From Actinomycetota bacterium (GTDB lineage Bacteria; Actinomycetota; Actinomycetes; Propionibacteriales; Nocardioidaceae), in contig WLJH01000001.1 in NCBI GenBank assembly GCA_009701885.1, positions 124,001-188,000 of the forward strand: a DNA stretch of 64,000 nt. Direction: 5' to 3'. The stretch's first letter is position 1. Each line of letters begins with the position of its first letter. A program made the position numbers and the translations under genes. Below, piece after piece: positions 49,041 to 57,730 of this stretch. The notes beneath the pieces were generated by a model that was not told the DNA's origin, searched no databases, and saw only the letters and a program-made list of their open reading frames with translations.

Positions 49041-49046
49041 TACAGT
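49041..49046 (+). promoter_or_regulatory. Putative -10 (TACAGT) for the rightward small membrane gene
   Basis: TACAGT ends 6 bases before the GTG at 49053, and no Shine-Dalgarno is present. Confidence 0.45.
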
Positions 49047-49052
49047 GAGGCC

Positions 49053-49421
49053 GTGGTCGTGTGGCTGGTCGTCCCCGTGCTGGTGCTCACCGCGCTCTGC
49101 GGCATCTGGACCGTCGTGATGGTCGTGCGCGACGAGAGCCCCCCGGGCGACCGGTTCTTCGCGCTGCTGGCCGTGCTGCTGGCCGTGCTGGTGGTCCAGC
49201 TCGTCGTGGGCCTGGTGCAGCTCTCGACGACCTCCCGCGACGTGCCGACCGCGACCTTCGTGTCCTACCTCTTCACCGTGGTCCTGGCGGTGCCCTTCGG
49301 TGCCGCGCTCGCGCTCGTGGAGCGCAGCCGCTGGGGCAACGGCGCGCTCCTGGTCGCGCTGCTCACCGTGGCGGCCATGGAGACGCGCCTCGACCAGCTC
49401 TGGCGGCTCGCCGGTGCCTGA
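49053..49421 (+). CDS. Small membrane protein, unknown function
   Basis: A 122-residue protein with about four hydrophobic segments (near 3-24, 36-57, 68-86 and 95-108) and the short polar loops RDESPPGDRF and LSTTSRDVPTATF. I do not recognise the family. It overlaps the next gene by 8 bases, so the two are likely a pair. Position between the ABC-ctaA operon and sufR suggests conserved neighbourhood rather than a clear functional clue. Confidence 0.7.
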   Translation: MVVWLVVPVLVLTALCGIWTVVMVVRDESPPGDRFFALLAVLLAVLVVQLVVGLVQLSTTSRDVPTATFVSYLFTVVLAVPFGAALALVERSRWGNGALLVALLTVAAMETRLDQLWRLAGA

Positions 49422-49845
49422 GCCCACCACGCCCGCTGCCGGCACCGTCCGGGAAATCTCCACCGGTCCCGGCCGCATCCTCGTGGCGGCGTACGCCGTC
49501 TTCGCGGTCGCCGCGACCGGGCGCTCGCTCGTGCAGCTCGGCACCGACGCCGACCGCGCCCCGCTGGCCTACTCGCTCTCGCTGCTCGCAGCGGTGCTCT
49601 ACCTCGTCGCGACCGGCTGCCTGCTGAGCGGCGGTCCGACCGCCCGACGGGTCGCGCTGGTGTCGGTCGTGGTGGAGGCCGCGGGCGTGCTCGTCGTGGG
49701 CACCCTGTCCTACGTCGCGACCGACCTGTTCCCCGACAAGACCGTCTGGTCGCACTTCGGTCAGGGCTACGGCTTCCTGCCGCTGGTGCTGCCGTTCCTG
49801 GGGCTGTGGTGGCTGCGCGAGACGGGTAAGGCCACCCTTCCTTGA
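49414..49845 (+). CDS. Small membrane protein, unknown function
   Basis: A 143-residue protein with about four hydrophobic segments (ILVAAYAVFAVAATG, LAYSLSLLAAVLYLVATGCLL, VALVSVVVEAAGVLVVGTL, GFLPLVLPFLGLWWLRE) and the loop ATDLFPDKTVWSHFGQGYG. I do not recognise the family, but the sequence looks like proteins annotated as conserved integral membrane proteins in actinobacteria. The GTG at 49414 starts 8 bases before the end of the preceding gene. Confidence 0.7.
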   Translation: MPEPTTPAAGTVREISTGPGRILVAAYAVFAVAATGRSLVQLGTDADRAPLAYSLSLLAAVLYLVATGCLLSGGPTARRVALVSVVVEAAGVLVVGTLSYVATDLFPDKTVWSHFGQGYGFLPLVLPFLGLWWLRETGKATLP

Positions 49846-49866
49846 ACGGCCCTTTCCATTAACGGC

Positions 49867-49881
49867 ACACTGGCGTTGTGG
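49867..49881. promoter_or_regulatory. SufR-like operator covering the sufR start codon
   Basis: ACACT-GGCGT-TGTGG agrees with the mycobacterial SufR motif ACACT-N5-TGTGA at 9 of 10 defined bases (motif recalled). It contains the sufR GTG (49878-49880). CACACT within it could be the -10 of a leaderless transcript, so bound SufR would block its own operon. Direct repeats AACGGC at 49845-49850 and 49861-49866 lie just upstream. Confidence 0.55.
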
Positions 49882-50558
49882 AATTCACCCGCGACGACCT
49901 GAGCACGCGCCAGCGTGTCGCGCGGTCGATCCTGGTGAACGGGCCCTCGACCGCCGCGACGCTGGCCGATCAGCTCGACCTCACCCCGGCCGCCGTCCGT
50001 CGCCACCTCGACCAGCTGGTCGAGGACGGCGAGGTCGAGGCGCGCGACCCCCGCCCCGGTGCGGTCCGCGGCCGAGGCCGCCCGGCGAAGCTGTTCGCGC
50101 TCACCGAGCGCGGCCGCGACAGCTTCGAGGCGCAGTACGACGACCTGGCCCTCCAGGCGCTGCGCTTCCTCGCCGAGACCGGTGGTGAGGACGCCCTGCG
50201 CGCCTTCGCCGACCAGCGGGTCTCCTTCATCGAGGCCCGCTTCGGCGCGGTCCTCGAGGAGAACCCCGACCTCACGCCCGCCCAGGTGCTGGCCCGCGTC
50301 TTCACCGACGAGGGGTACGCCGCCTCCGTGCGCGAGCTGCCGCTGGCCGGTGAGCAGCTGTGCCAGCAGCACTGCCCGGTCTCCCACGTCGCCCACGAGT
50401 TCCCGCAGCTGTGCGAGGCCGAGACCGCGGCGATCAGCCGCGTCCTGGGCCGCCACGTCCAGCGGCTGGCCACCATCGCCCACGGCGACGGTGTCTGCAC
50501 CACCTGCATCCCTGACCTCCCCAGCAGCACCCACCGCGAGAAGGAGTCGGTCTCATGA
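49878..50558 (+). CDS. sufR: Fe-S cluster-binding transcriptional regulator SufR
   Basis: A 226-residue regulator. The N-terminal winged helix ([31 protein letters not shown]) is of the DeoR/ArsR type and the C-terminal half carries Cys residues in [22 protein letters not shown], then a CTTC motif, which match the cluster-binding pattern of SufR. It senses Fe-S status and represses suf genes when the cluster is present. It is the first gene of the suf operon and overlaps sufB by 4 bases (ATGA). Confidence 0.9.
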   Translation: MEFTRDDLSTRQRVARSILVNGPSTAATLADQLDLTPAAVRRHLDQLVEDGEVEARDPRPGAVRGRGRPAKLFALTERGRDSFEAQYDDLALQALRFLAETGGEDALRAFADQRVSFIEARFGAVLEENPDLTPAQVLARVFTDEGYAASVRELPLAGEQLCQQHCPVSHVAHEFPQLCEAETAAISRVLGRHVQRLATIAHGDGVCTTCIPDLPSSTHREKESVS

Positions 50559-51973
50559 CCTCCATCGAAGAACTCAACCCGGAGCTCCAGGGCATCGGCC
50601 GCTACGAGTTCGGCTGGGCCGACCCGGACGTGGCCGGCGCCGCCGCCACCCGTGGTCTCAACGAGGCCGTGGTGCGCGACATCTCGGGCAAGAAGAACGA
50701 GCCGCAGTGGATGCTCGACCTGCGCCTGAAGGGCCTGAAGCTCTTCGACCGCAAGCCCATGCCCACCTGGGGCTCGGACCTGTCGGGCATCGACTTCGAC
50801 AACATCAAGTACTTCGTGCGCTCCTCGGAGAAGCAGGCCACCAGCTGGGAGGACCTGCCCGAGGACATCAAGAACACCTACGACAAGCTCGGCATCCCCG
50901 AGGCGGAGAAGCAGCGCCTCGTCGCCGGCGTCGCCGCGCAGTACGAGTCCGAGGTCGTCTACCACTCCATCCGCGAGGACCTCGAGGAGCAGGGCGTGCT
51001 CTTCCTCGACACCGACACCGCACTGAAGGAGCACGAGGACCTCTTCAAGGAGTACTTCGGCACCGTCATCCCCGTCGGTGACAACAAGTTCTCCGCGCTC
51101 AACACCAGCGTGTGGTCGGGCGGCTCGTTCATCTACGTGCCGAAGGGCGTGCACGTCGACATCCCGCTGCAGGCCTACTTCCGGATCAACACCGAGAACA
51201 TGGGCCAGTTCGAGCGGACGCTGATCATCGTCGACGAGGACGCCTACGTGCACTACGTCGAGGGCTGCACCGCACCGATCTACTCCAGCGACTCGCTGCA
51301 CTCCGCGGTCGTCGAGATCATCGTGAAGAAGGGCGGCCGCTGCCGCTACACGACCATCCAGAACTGGTCGAACAACGTCTACAACCTCGTCACCAAGCGC
51401 GCGGTCTGCGAGGCCGGCGCGACGATGGAGTGGGTCGACGGCAACATCGGCTCCAAGGTGACGATGAAGTACCCCGCCATCTACCTCATGGGCGAGCACG
51501 CCAAGGGCGAGACGCTCTCGATCGCCTTCGCCGGCGAGGGCCAGCACCAGGACGCCGGCGCCAAGATGGTCCACGCCGCGCCGCACACCTCGAGTTCGAT
51601 CCTGAGCAAGTCGGTCGCGCGAGGCGGTGGCCGGACGTCGTACCGCGGCCTGATCCAGGTCAACGAGGGCGCCCACGGCTCGAAGTCCAACGTGCTGTGC
51701 GACGCGCTGCTCGTCGACCAGATCAGCCGCTCCGACACCTACCCCTACGTCGACATCCGCGAGGACGACGTGTCCATGGGCCACGAGGCGAGCGTCTCCA
51801 AGGTCTCCGACGACCAGCTCTTCTACCTCATGTCCCGCGGCATGGAGCAGGACGAGGCGATGGCGATGATCGTGCGCGGCTTCGTCGAGCCGATCGCCAA
51901 GGAGCTGCCCATGGAGTACGCCCTGGAGCTGAACCGCCTCATCGAGCTGCAGATGGAGGGCGCGGTCGGCTGA
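50555..51973 (+). CDS. sufB: Fe-S cluster assembly protein SufB
   Basis: The 472-residue scaffold subunit of the SufBC2D complex, where nascent Fe-S clusters are built. The beta-helix core shows [41 protein letters not shown] and [20 protein letters not shown], and a C-terminal segment [20 protein letters not shown]. No intein is present, unlike M. tuberculosis SufB. The start overlaps the sufR stop. Confidence 0.97.
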   Translation: MTSIEELNPELQGIGRYEFGWADPDVAGAAATRGLNEAVVRDISGKKNEPQWMLDLRLKGLKLFDRKPMPTWGSDLSGIDFDNIKYFVRSSEKQATSWEDLPEDIKNTYDKLGIPEAEKQRLVAGVAAQYESEVVYHSIREDLEEQGVLFLDTDTALKEHEDLFKEYFGTVIPVGDNKFSALNTSVWSGGSFIYVPKGVHVDIPLQAYFRINTENMGQFERTLIIVDEDAYVHYVEGCTAPIYSSDSLHSAVVEIIVKKGGRCRYTTIQNWSNNVYNLVTKRAVCEAGATMEWVDGNIGSKVTMKYPAIYLMGEHAKGETLSIAFAGEGQHQDAGAKMVHAAPHTSSSILSKSVARGGGRTSYRGLIQVNEGAHGSKSNVLCDALLVDQISRSDTYPYVDIREDDVSMGHEASVSKVSDDQLFYLMSRGMEQDEAMAMIVRGFVEPIAKELPMEYALELNRLIELQMEGAVG

Positions 51974-52022
51974 CCGCGACCCCTCCCGCTCCGCCCCTGA
52001 CACCTAGGAAGACAACTCCCAC

Positions 52023-53204
52023 GTGACCGTGACTGCTGATGCCCGCGACGCCGTGGCCTCCGCCCTCGAGGTGGACCACGTCGAGAGCCACCTGCACCCG
52101 GTGAGCTCCTTCGACCTCGCCGACCACCCGATGCCCACCGGGCGCGAGGAGATCTGGCGGTTCACCCCGCTCAAGCGCCTCGCCGGCGCCCTCGACGACG
52201 CGCCCGGCGACACCGACGCGCTGACGGTCGAGACGATCGGCGACGCGTCGTACGTCGTCGGCACCCTCGCCCCGGGCCAGCACCCCCGCGGTGCCTCCCT
52301 CGTGCCCGACGACCGCGCCTCGGCGCTGGCGTGCCTGCACGCGCCCGAGGCGGTGCACGTGCGCGTCCCGGCCGACGCCGAGCTCGACGAGCCGATCGGT
52401 CACCGGCTCACCGGCGCCGCCGGCAAGCGCTCGCACCGCCACACGGTGATCGAGGCCGGCACCCACTCGCGCGCCACCTACGTGCTCGACCACCGCGGGT
52501 CCGGCGTGCACGCCGGCAACGTCGAGGTCGTGGTGGGCGACGGCGCCGACCTGACCGTGGTGACGCTGCAGGACTGGGACGACGACGCCGTCCACGTCGG
52601 CACCCACGAGGCCGTCGTGGGTCGCGACGCCCGCTACCGCCACATCGCGGTGACCTTCGGCGGCTCGGTCGTGCGCACCAGCTCCAACGTGCACTACGCC
52701 GGGCCCGGTGGCGACGCCGAGCTGCTCGGCCTCTACTTCGCCGACGCCGGCCAGCACTTCGAGCACCGCCTCTTCGTCGACCACAACGCCCCGCGCACCA
52801 AGAGCAACGTCGTCTACAAGGGCGCGCTGCAGGGCGAGCGCGCGCGCACCGTGTGGATCGGCAACGTGCTGATCCGCAAGGTCGCCGAGGGGATCGAGAC
52901 CTACGAGGAGAACCGCAACCTCGTGCTCACCGACGGCTGCCAGGCCGACTCGGTCCCCAACCTCGAGATCGAGACCGGCGAGATCGAGGGCGCCGGCCAC
53001 GCCTCCGCCACCGCACGCTTCGACGACGAGCAGCTGTTCTACCTCCGCAGCCGCGGCGTCTCCGACGAGGAGTCGCGCCGCCTGGTGCTGCACGGCTTCT
53101 TCCAGGACCTGATCCGCAAGATCGGCCTCCCGGAGCTGGAGGAGAAGCTCACCGCTGCCGTCGAGGACGAGCTGGCCCGCAACGTCGCCGGGAAGCAGCT
53201 CTGA
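52023..53204 (+). CDS. sufD: Fe-S cluster assembly protein SufD
   Basis: A 393-residue SufD with NLEIETGEIEGAGHASATARFDDEQLFYLRSRG near the C-terminus (shown only by its ends here: NLEIETGEIEGAGH and FDDEQLFYL), preceded by KGALQGERARTVWIGNVLIRK. It forms the SufB-SufD interface where the cluster assembles. GTG start with AGGAAG about 10 bases upstream. Its last base is shared with the next ATG. Confidence 0.95.
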   Translation: MTVTADARDAVASALEVDHVESHLHPVSSFDLADHPMPTGREEIWRFTPLKRLAGALDDAPGDTDALTVETIGDASYVVGTLAPGQHPRGASLVPDDRASALACLHAPEAVHVRVPADAELDEPIGHRLTGAAGKRSHRHTVIEAGTHSRATYVLDHRGSGVHAGNVEVVVGDGADLTVVTLQDWDDDAVHVGTHEAVVGRDARYRHIAVTFGGSVVRTSSNVHYAGPGGDAELLGLYFADAGQHFEHRLFVDHNAPRTKSNVVYKGALQGERARTVWIGNVLIRKVAEGIETYEENRNLVLTDGCQADSVPNLEIETGEIEGAGHASATARFDDEQLFYLRSRGVSDEESRRLVLHGFFQDLIRKIGLPELEEKLTAAVEDELARNVAGKQL

Positions 53205-53563
53205 TGGGCTTCCAGCGCGCCTGCGCCCTGTCCGAGGTGCCCACCGACGAGGCGCTCGCCGTCGTCGTCGGCGAGTACTCCGTCGCCGTCGCCCGGGACG
53301 GGGAGGGCGAGGACCTCGCGGTCTACGCCCTCCAGGACCAGTGCAGCCACGCCGCGGTCAGCCTCAGCGAGGGCGAGGTGGCCGACTGCACCGTCGAGTG
53401 CTGGCTGCACGGCTCCCGCTTCGACCTGCGCACCGGCAAGCCCACCGGGCTGCCCGCCACCGAGCCGGTGGCCACCTTCCCCGTGGAGGTCCGCCAGGAC
53501 CCCGACGGGGCAGCCGTCTACATCGACACGACCACCACCCTGAACGGAGTCACCCCCGCATGA
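53204..53563 (+). CDS. Rieske-type ferredoxin of the suf operon
   Basis: A 119-residue small Rieske protein without signal peptide. Cluster ligands appear as CSH (near residue 46) and CWLH (near 64), followed by GSRFDLRTGKPTGLPAT. It resembles the ferredoxin subunit of non-heme iron oxygenases. This gene is a regular member of actinobacterial suf operons and may supply electrons to, or receive its cluster from, the Suf machinery. The start and stop each touch neighbouring genes (1-base and 4-base overlaps). Confidence 0.9.
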   Translation: MGFQRACALSEVPTDEALAVVVGEYSVAVARDGEGEDLAVYALQDQCSHAAVSLSEGEVADCTVECWLHGSRFDLRTGKPTGLPATEPVATFPVEVRQDPDGAAVYIDTTTTLNGVTPA

Positions 53564-54318
53564 GCACCCTGCAGATCACCGACCTCCAGGTCTCCGTCGA
53601 CACCGAGGACGGCCCCAAGGAGATCCTCAAGGGCGTCACGCTCACGATCGACAGCGGCGAGACGCACGCGATCATGGGACCCAACGGCTCCGGCAAGTCG
53701 ACGCTGGCCTACTCGATCGCCGGCCACCCGAAGTACACGATCACCGGCGGCTCGGTGACCCTCGACGGCGAGGACGTCCTCGCCATGAGCGTGGACGAGC
53801 GCGCCCGGGCCGGGCTCTTCCTGGCCATGCAGTACCCCGTCGAGGTCCCCGGGGTCTCGGTCGCGAACTTTCTGCGCACCGCCAAGACCGCCATCGACGG
53901 CGAGGCCCCCAAGCTGCGCACCTGGGTCAAGGACGTCAACGGCGCGCTGGAGAAGCTCAACCTGGACTCCTCGTTCTCGGCCCGCTCGGTCAACGAGGGC
54001 TTCTCCGGTGGTGAGAAGAAGCGCCACGAGATCGCCCAGCTCGAGCTGCTCGACCCCAAGGTCGCGATCCTCGACGAGACCGACTCCGGCCTCGACATCG
54101 ACGCCCTCAAGGTCGTCTCCGAGGGCGTCAACCGGTTCCGCGAGCGTGAGGGCAAGGGCGTCCTGCTGATCACGCACTACACGCGCATCCTGCGCTACAT
54201 CCAGCCCGACCGCGTCCACGTCTTCGTCGACGGCAAGGTCGCCGAGTCCGGCGGTCCCGAGCTGGCCGACAAGCTTGAGGCCGAGGGCTACGAGTCCTAC
54301 CTGTCGGTGGCGCCGTAA
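53560..54318 (+). CDS. sufC: Fe-S cluster assembly ATPase SufC
   Basis: The 252-residue ABC-type ATPase of SufBC2D. Walker A is MGPNGSGKSTLAY, the signature NEGFSGGEKKRHEIAQL, Walker B VAILDETDSGLDIDAL and the H-loop LLITHYTRIL. The variant signature FSGGEKKR is typical of SufC. ATP hydrolysis drives opening of the SufB-SufD interface. The ATG overlaps the ferredoxin stop by 4 bases. Confidence 0.97.
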   Translation: MSTLQITDLQVSVDTEDGPKEILKGVTLTIDSGETHAIMGPNGSGKSTLAYSIAGHPKYTITGGSVTLDGEDVLAMSVDERARAGLFLAMQYPVEVPGVSVANFLRTAKTAIDGEAPKLRTWVKDVNGALEKLNLDSSFSARSVNEGFSGGEKKRHEIAQLELLDPKVAILDETDSGLDIDALKVVSEGVNRFREREGKGVLLITHYTRILRYIQPDRVHVFVDGKVAESGGPELADKLEAEGYESYLSVAP

Positions 54319-54435
54319 GCGGCACTGCGCTGCGTTGTCGTCGCTCGACGGCCCGCTCCGCTCAAAGGCCGCCTTCGCTCCTCCGCCTTGCGCAGCACCA
54401 CTTCCGGCACCACCGACGACGAGAAAGGACGGACC

Positions 54436-55701
54436 ATGGACGGGCTCCTCCCTGATCTGGACGTCGTCCGCAAGGACTTCCCGATCCTCGGCCGCACCAC
54501 GGTCGACGGGCTGCCGCTGGTCTACCTCGACAGCGCCAACACCTCGCAGAAGCCGCAGGTGGTGATCGACGCGATGGTCGACCACCTCGAGCGGCACAAC
54601 GCCAACGTCGCGCGCGCCATGCACCTGCTGGGCGCCGAGGCCACCGAGGCGTTCGAGGGCGGCCGCGACAAGGTGGCGGCCTTCATCGGGGCACCCGAGC
54701 GCGACGAGGTGATCTTCACCAAGAACGCCTCCGAGGCGCTCAACCTGGTCGCACAGACCCTGGGCCTGGAGGGCCCGCACCGGGTCGGCCCCGGCGACGT
54801 CGTGGTCACCACGGAGATGGAGCACCACTCCAACATCGTGCCGTGGCAGATGCTCACCCAGCGCACGGGTGCCGAGCTGCGGTGGTTCACCTTCGACGAG
54901 GCCGGCCAGCTCGACCTCTCCCAGGTCGACGAGCTCATCACCGAGCGCACCAAGGTCGTCACCTTCACCTGGGTCTCGAACATGCTGGGCACGGTCAACC
55001 CCGTCGCTGAGCTGACCCGACGCGCCCACGAGGTGGGAGCGATCGTGGTCGTCGACGCCTCGCAGGCCGCGCCGCAGCTGCCGATCGACCTGGCCGCGAT
55101 GCCGGTCGAGGAGCGTCCCGACGTGGTGGTCTTCACCGGCCACAAGGTCGTCGGTCCGACCGGGATCGGCGTGCTCTGGGGCCGCCGGTCGCTGCTCGAG
55201 GAGCTGCCGCCCTTCCTGGGCGGCGGCGAGATGATCGAGACCGTCACCATGGAGCGCAGCACCTACGCCGGGCTCCCGCACAAGTTCGAGGCCGGCACCC
55301 CGCCGATCGTCGAGGCCGTCGGTCTCGGCGCCGCGGTGGACTACCTCGCCGGGCTCGGCATGGACGCGGTCCACGCCCACGAGCAGGCGATCACGGCGTA
55401 CGCCCTGGAGGGGCTGGGAACGGTCCCGGGCCTGCGGGTCCTCGGGCCCCTGGACGCCACGCAGCGCGGCGGTGCGATCTCCTTCGAGCTCGCCGGCGTG
55501 CACCCCCACGACGTCGCGCAGGTCCTGGACGTGCGCGGCATCGCCGTCCGCGCCGGGCACCACTGCGCCCGACCGGCGCACGCGAAGTTCGGTGTGCAGA
55601 GCTCGACCCGCATGTCGTCGTACGTCTACACGACGCCGGGGGAGATCGACGCGCTCGTCGAGGCGCTGCACTACACCCGCGACTACTTCAAGGTGGGCTG
55701 A
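54436..55701 (+). CDS. sufS: Cysteine desulfurase SufS
   Basis: A 421-residue type II cysteine desulfurase that takes sulfur from cysteine as an enzyme persulfide. The pyridoxal-phosphate lysine is in FTGHKVVGPTG, TTEMEHHSNIVPW is a hallmark segment, and the active Cys lies in RAGHHCARPAH. The ATG at 54436 follows AAAGGAC. A 117-bp spacer separates it from sufC; it holds GC-rich low-complexity DNA with nothing I can assign. Confidence 0.96.
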   Translation: MDGLLPDLDVVRKDFPILGRTTVDGLPLVYLDSANTSQKPQVVIDAMVDHLERHNANVARAMHLLGAEATEAFEGGRDKVAAFIGAPERDEVIFTKNASEALNLVAQTLGLEGPHRVGPGDVVVTTEMEHHSNIVPWQMLTQRTGAELRWFTFDEAGQLDLSQVDELITERTKVVTFTWVSNMLGTVNPVAELTRRAHEVGAIVVVDASQAAPQLPIDLAAMPVEERPDVVVFTGHKVVGPTGIGVLWGRRSLLEELPPFLGGGEMIETVTMERSTYAGLPHKFEAGTPPIVEAVGLGAAVDYLAGLGMDAVHAHEQAITAYALEGLGTVPGLRVLGPLDATQRGGAISFELAGVHPHDVAQVLDVRGIAVRAGHHCARPAHAKFGVQSSTRMSSYVYTTPGEIDALVEALHYTRDYFKVG

Positions 55702-55705
55702 GGCG

Positions 55706-56197
55706 ATGTCCGCAGAGCTCGACGCGCTCTACCAGGAGATCATCCTGGACCACTACAAGAACCCGCACCACAAGGGACTGAGGGGCGACCCCTCCGCTGA
55801 CGGGACCGTCGAGGTGCACCACGTGAACCCCACGTGCGGTGACGAGGTGACGCTGCGCGTCCACCTCGAGGAGGCCGACGGTGTGCTCCGTGTGCAGGAC
55901 GTGTCGTACGACGCGGTCGGATGCTCGATCTCGCAGGCCTCGACCTCCGTGATGACCGACCTCGTGATCGGCAAGCCGGTCGAGGAGGCCATGGGGGTCC
56001 ACGAGGTGTTCCTGACCCTCATGCAGGGCAAGGGCAGCGTGGAGCCCGACGAGGAGGTGCTGGAGGACGGCATCGCCTTCGCCGGCGTCGCGAAGTTCCC
56101 CGCACGCGTGAAGTGCGCGCTGCTCGGCTGGATGGCCTGGAAGGACGCCACCAGCCAGTCGATGACCACCACCGCCCAGGGAGGCGACGATGACTGA
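55706..56197 (+). CDS. sufU: Sulfur-transfer protein SufU
   Basis: A 163-residue IscU-fold protein. Zinc/cysteine ligands are in NPTCGDEV, GCSISQAS and RVKCALLGW, with the extra internal stretch typical of Gram-positive SufU. It accepts persulfide sulfur from SufS and passes it to SufB. It begins 4 bases after sufS and overlaps the next gene by 8 bases. Confidence 0.95.
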   Translation: MSAELDALYQEIILDHYKNPHHKGLRGDPSADGTVEVHHVNPTCGDEVTLRVHLEEADGVLRVQDVSYDAVGCSISQASTSVMTDLVIGKPVEEAMGVHEVFLTLMQGKGSVEPDEEVLEDGIAFAGVAKFPARVKCALLGWMAWKDATSQSMTTTAQGGDDD

Positions 56198-56573
56198 CAC
56201 CCACACCCCCGACCACTCCGACCTCCCCACCGAGGTCCCGGTCCCGACCGGTGGCGGCACCTCCACCGTGACGATCGAGGAGGTCACCGAGGCGCTCAAG
56301 GACGTCGTCGACCCCGAGCTCGGCATCAACGTCGTCGACCTCGGCCTCGTCTACGGCGTGCACGTGGACGAGTCGTCGAACTGCGTGGTCGACATGACGC
56401 TGACCTCCGCGGCCTGCCCGCTGACCGACGTCATCCAGGACCAGACCGACTCCGCGCTGGAGGGCCTGGTCAACGACGTGGCCATCAACTGGGTGTGGAT
56501 GCCGCCGTGGGGCCCGGACAAGATCACCCCCGACGGCCGCGAGCAACTGCGGGCGCTCGGGTTCAACGTCTGA
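56190..56573 (+). CDS. DUF59 metal-sulfur cluster assembly factor (SufT-like)
   Basis: A 127-residue MIP18/PaaD-type protein: VTEALKDVVDPELGINVVDLGLVYGV, MTLTSAACPLTD with the conserved Cys, and WMPPWGPDKITPDGREQLRALGF. Members help Fe-S maturation or carrier functions. It is the last gene of the suf operon, as in M. tuberculosis (Rv1466). Confidence 0.93.
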   Translation: MTDTHTPDHSDLPTEVPVPTGGGTSTVTIEEVTEALKDVVDPELGINVVDLGLVYGVHVDESSNCVVDMTLTSAACPLTDVIQDQTDSALEGLVNDVAINWVWMPPWGPDKITPDGREQLRALGFNV

Positions 56574-56614
56574 TCTCGCTCGCCCGGCACACGCGCTCGC
56601 GACGCAGCGGACCG

Positions 56615-56620
56615 TAGGCT
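56615..56620 (+). promoter_or_regulatory. Putative -10 (TAGGCT) of a leaderless ASCH-domain gene
   Basis: TAGGCT ends exactly 6 bases before the ATG at 56627, as at uvrC, and no Shine-Dalgarno is present. Confidence 0.5.
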
Positions 56621-56626
56621 GCGCGG

Positions 56627-57013
56627 ATGGACGAACCCAGCTCGCCGACCGAGTCCCAGGAGCAGGCGGTCCAGGCCTTCTGGGACATCGCCCGGTTCCA
56701 CGCCAAGCTCAACACGGCACCGGCGTACTTCGGGCCCACCACGCTGGAGGTCGTGCCCCCGCCGACGTGGTCCTTCGGTGACGCACCCGGATCAGAACGG
56801 CTGCTGGCCGAGCTGCTCAGCGGCAGCGTGTCCACGTTGACCGCTCCGACCTCCGACTACGAGTCGACGGGGGAGCCGCTGCCGGAGCCGGGCTCGCTGA
56901 GCATCCTGCTCGACGGCGGGGGACGGCCCGTGGCGCTCCTGGAGGTCACCGAGGTCGAGGTGGCCGGCAGCACGGTGACCGAGCACCTGCGCGTCGTCTA
57001 CCGGGCGGAGTGA
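56627..57013 (+). CDS. ASCH domain-containing protein
   Basis: A 128-residue protein. VQAFWDIARFH, PTWSFGDAPGSERLLAELLLSG-like text (PTWSFGDAPGSERLL), then YESTGEPLPEPGSLSILLDGGGRPVALLEVTEVE follow the ASCH beta-barrel pattern shared with PUA-like RNA-binding domains. Proteins of this family are thought to bind RNA or nucleotides (E. coli YqfB is an amidohydrolase on N4-acetylcytidine). It ends soon after the core, so it is at the short end of the family. The next gene begins 1 base after the stop. Confidence 0.78.
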   Translation: MDEPSSPTESQEQAVQAFWDIARFHAKLNTAPAYFGPTTLEVVPPPTWSFGDAPGSERLLAELLSGSVSTLTAPTSDYESTGEPLPEPGSLSILLDGGGRPVALLEVTEVEVAGSTVTEHLRVVYRAE

Positions 57014-57014
57014 G

Positions 57015-57635
57015 GTGCCTGAGGTGCTCGTGCCCGGCGACCGGGTCGAGCGCTGGGTGGCGAACTTCCAGGTACGTCACGGACCGAGCACCCTCCGGGT
57101 GACCGACGGCGCCCTGCGCGGTGATGCCGGGGACGGCTCGTCCTTCGCCGCCAGGCTGCCCTTCGACCAGTCCTACGACGGTGCCGCCGACGCGGCGGCC
57201 CTGGCAGCGACCCTCGACGCGGCCGTCCCCGACGACTGGGGCGTCCTCCTGGTGCGCAAGGGCGGGTTCGCGGTCGCCCGGCTGTCCGGGACCTCCGTGG
57301 TCGCCAGCAAGGTCGGGCAGCGGCACGTGCAGGGCCGCACCAAGGCCGGCGGCCAGTCGCAGCAGCGGTTCGCCCGCCGTCGTGACAACCAGGCGCGCGC
57401 GGCGTACGAGGCGGCCGCCGACCACGCGGCGCGCCTGCTGGGCGACCTCGCGGGGCCTCTGGTCGTCGGCGGTGACCGTGGGGCGGTGGAGGAGGTGCTG
57501 GCCGACGCGCGCCTGGCCCGGCTCGCCGTCGTGGGCACGCGGCTGCCGGTGCCCGACCCCCGACGGGCGGTGCTGGAGCAGGCGGTCGCCGACGCCCTCT
57601 CCGTGCGGGTCGAGGTCGTCAACGCCGACGGCTGA
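57015..57635 (+). CDS. acVLRF1-type peptidyl-tRNA hydrolase (ribosome rescue)
   Basis: A 206-residue actinobacterial relative of Vms1/ANKZF1. The catalytic loop GRTKAGGQSQQRFARRRDNQ contains the GGxxQ signature used to release nascent chains from tRNA on stalled or split ribosomes. The surrounding eRF1-like fold (DDWGVLLVRKGGFAVARL, VVGGDRGAVEEVL) is intact. It should act on large ribosomal subunits carrying stuck peptidyl-tRNA. The GTG starts 1 base after the ASCH-protein stop, and coupling to a possible RNA-binding protein is notable. Confidence 0.85.
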   Translation: MPEVLVPGDRVERWVANFQVRHGPSTLRVTDGALRGDAGDGSSFAARLPFDQSYDGAADAAALAATLDAAVPDDWGVLLVRKGGFAVARLSGTSVVASKVGQRHVQGRTKAGGQSQQRFARRRDNQARAAYEAAADHAARLLGDLAGPLVVGGDRGAVEEVLADARLARLAVVGTRLPVPDPRRAVLEQAVADALSVRVEVVNADG

Positions 57636-57717
57636 GCGCTCCCCACCGGTCCAGGCCGGCTCCCGCGACGCTCCCGCGCTCGGGCCCGAGTTCACCGTCC
57701 GACGCGGCGCGATCGGC

Positions 57718-57723
57718 TAGCGT
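57718..57723 (+). promoter_or_regulatory. Putative -10 (TAGCGT) for the APH-family gene
   Basis: TAGCGT ends 7 bases before the ATG at 57731; no ribosome site is present. Confidence 0.4.
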
Positions 57724-57730
57724 CACCGGC

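Noticed and set aside
54319..54435. Possible small gene or regulatory RNA between sufC and sufS
   Set aside because: No start with a ribosome site and a credible frame, and no convincing stem-loop; only GC-rich low-complexity sequence was seen.
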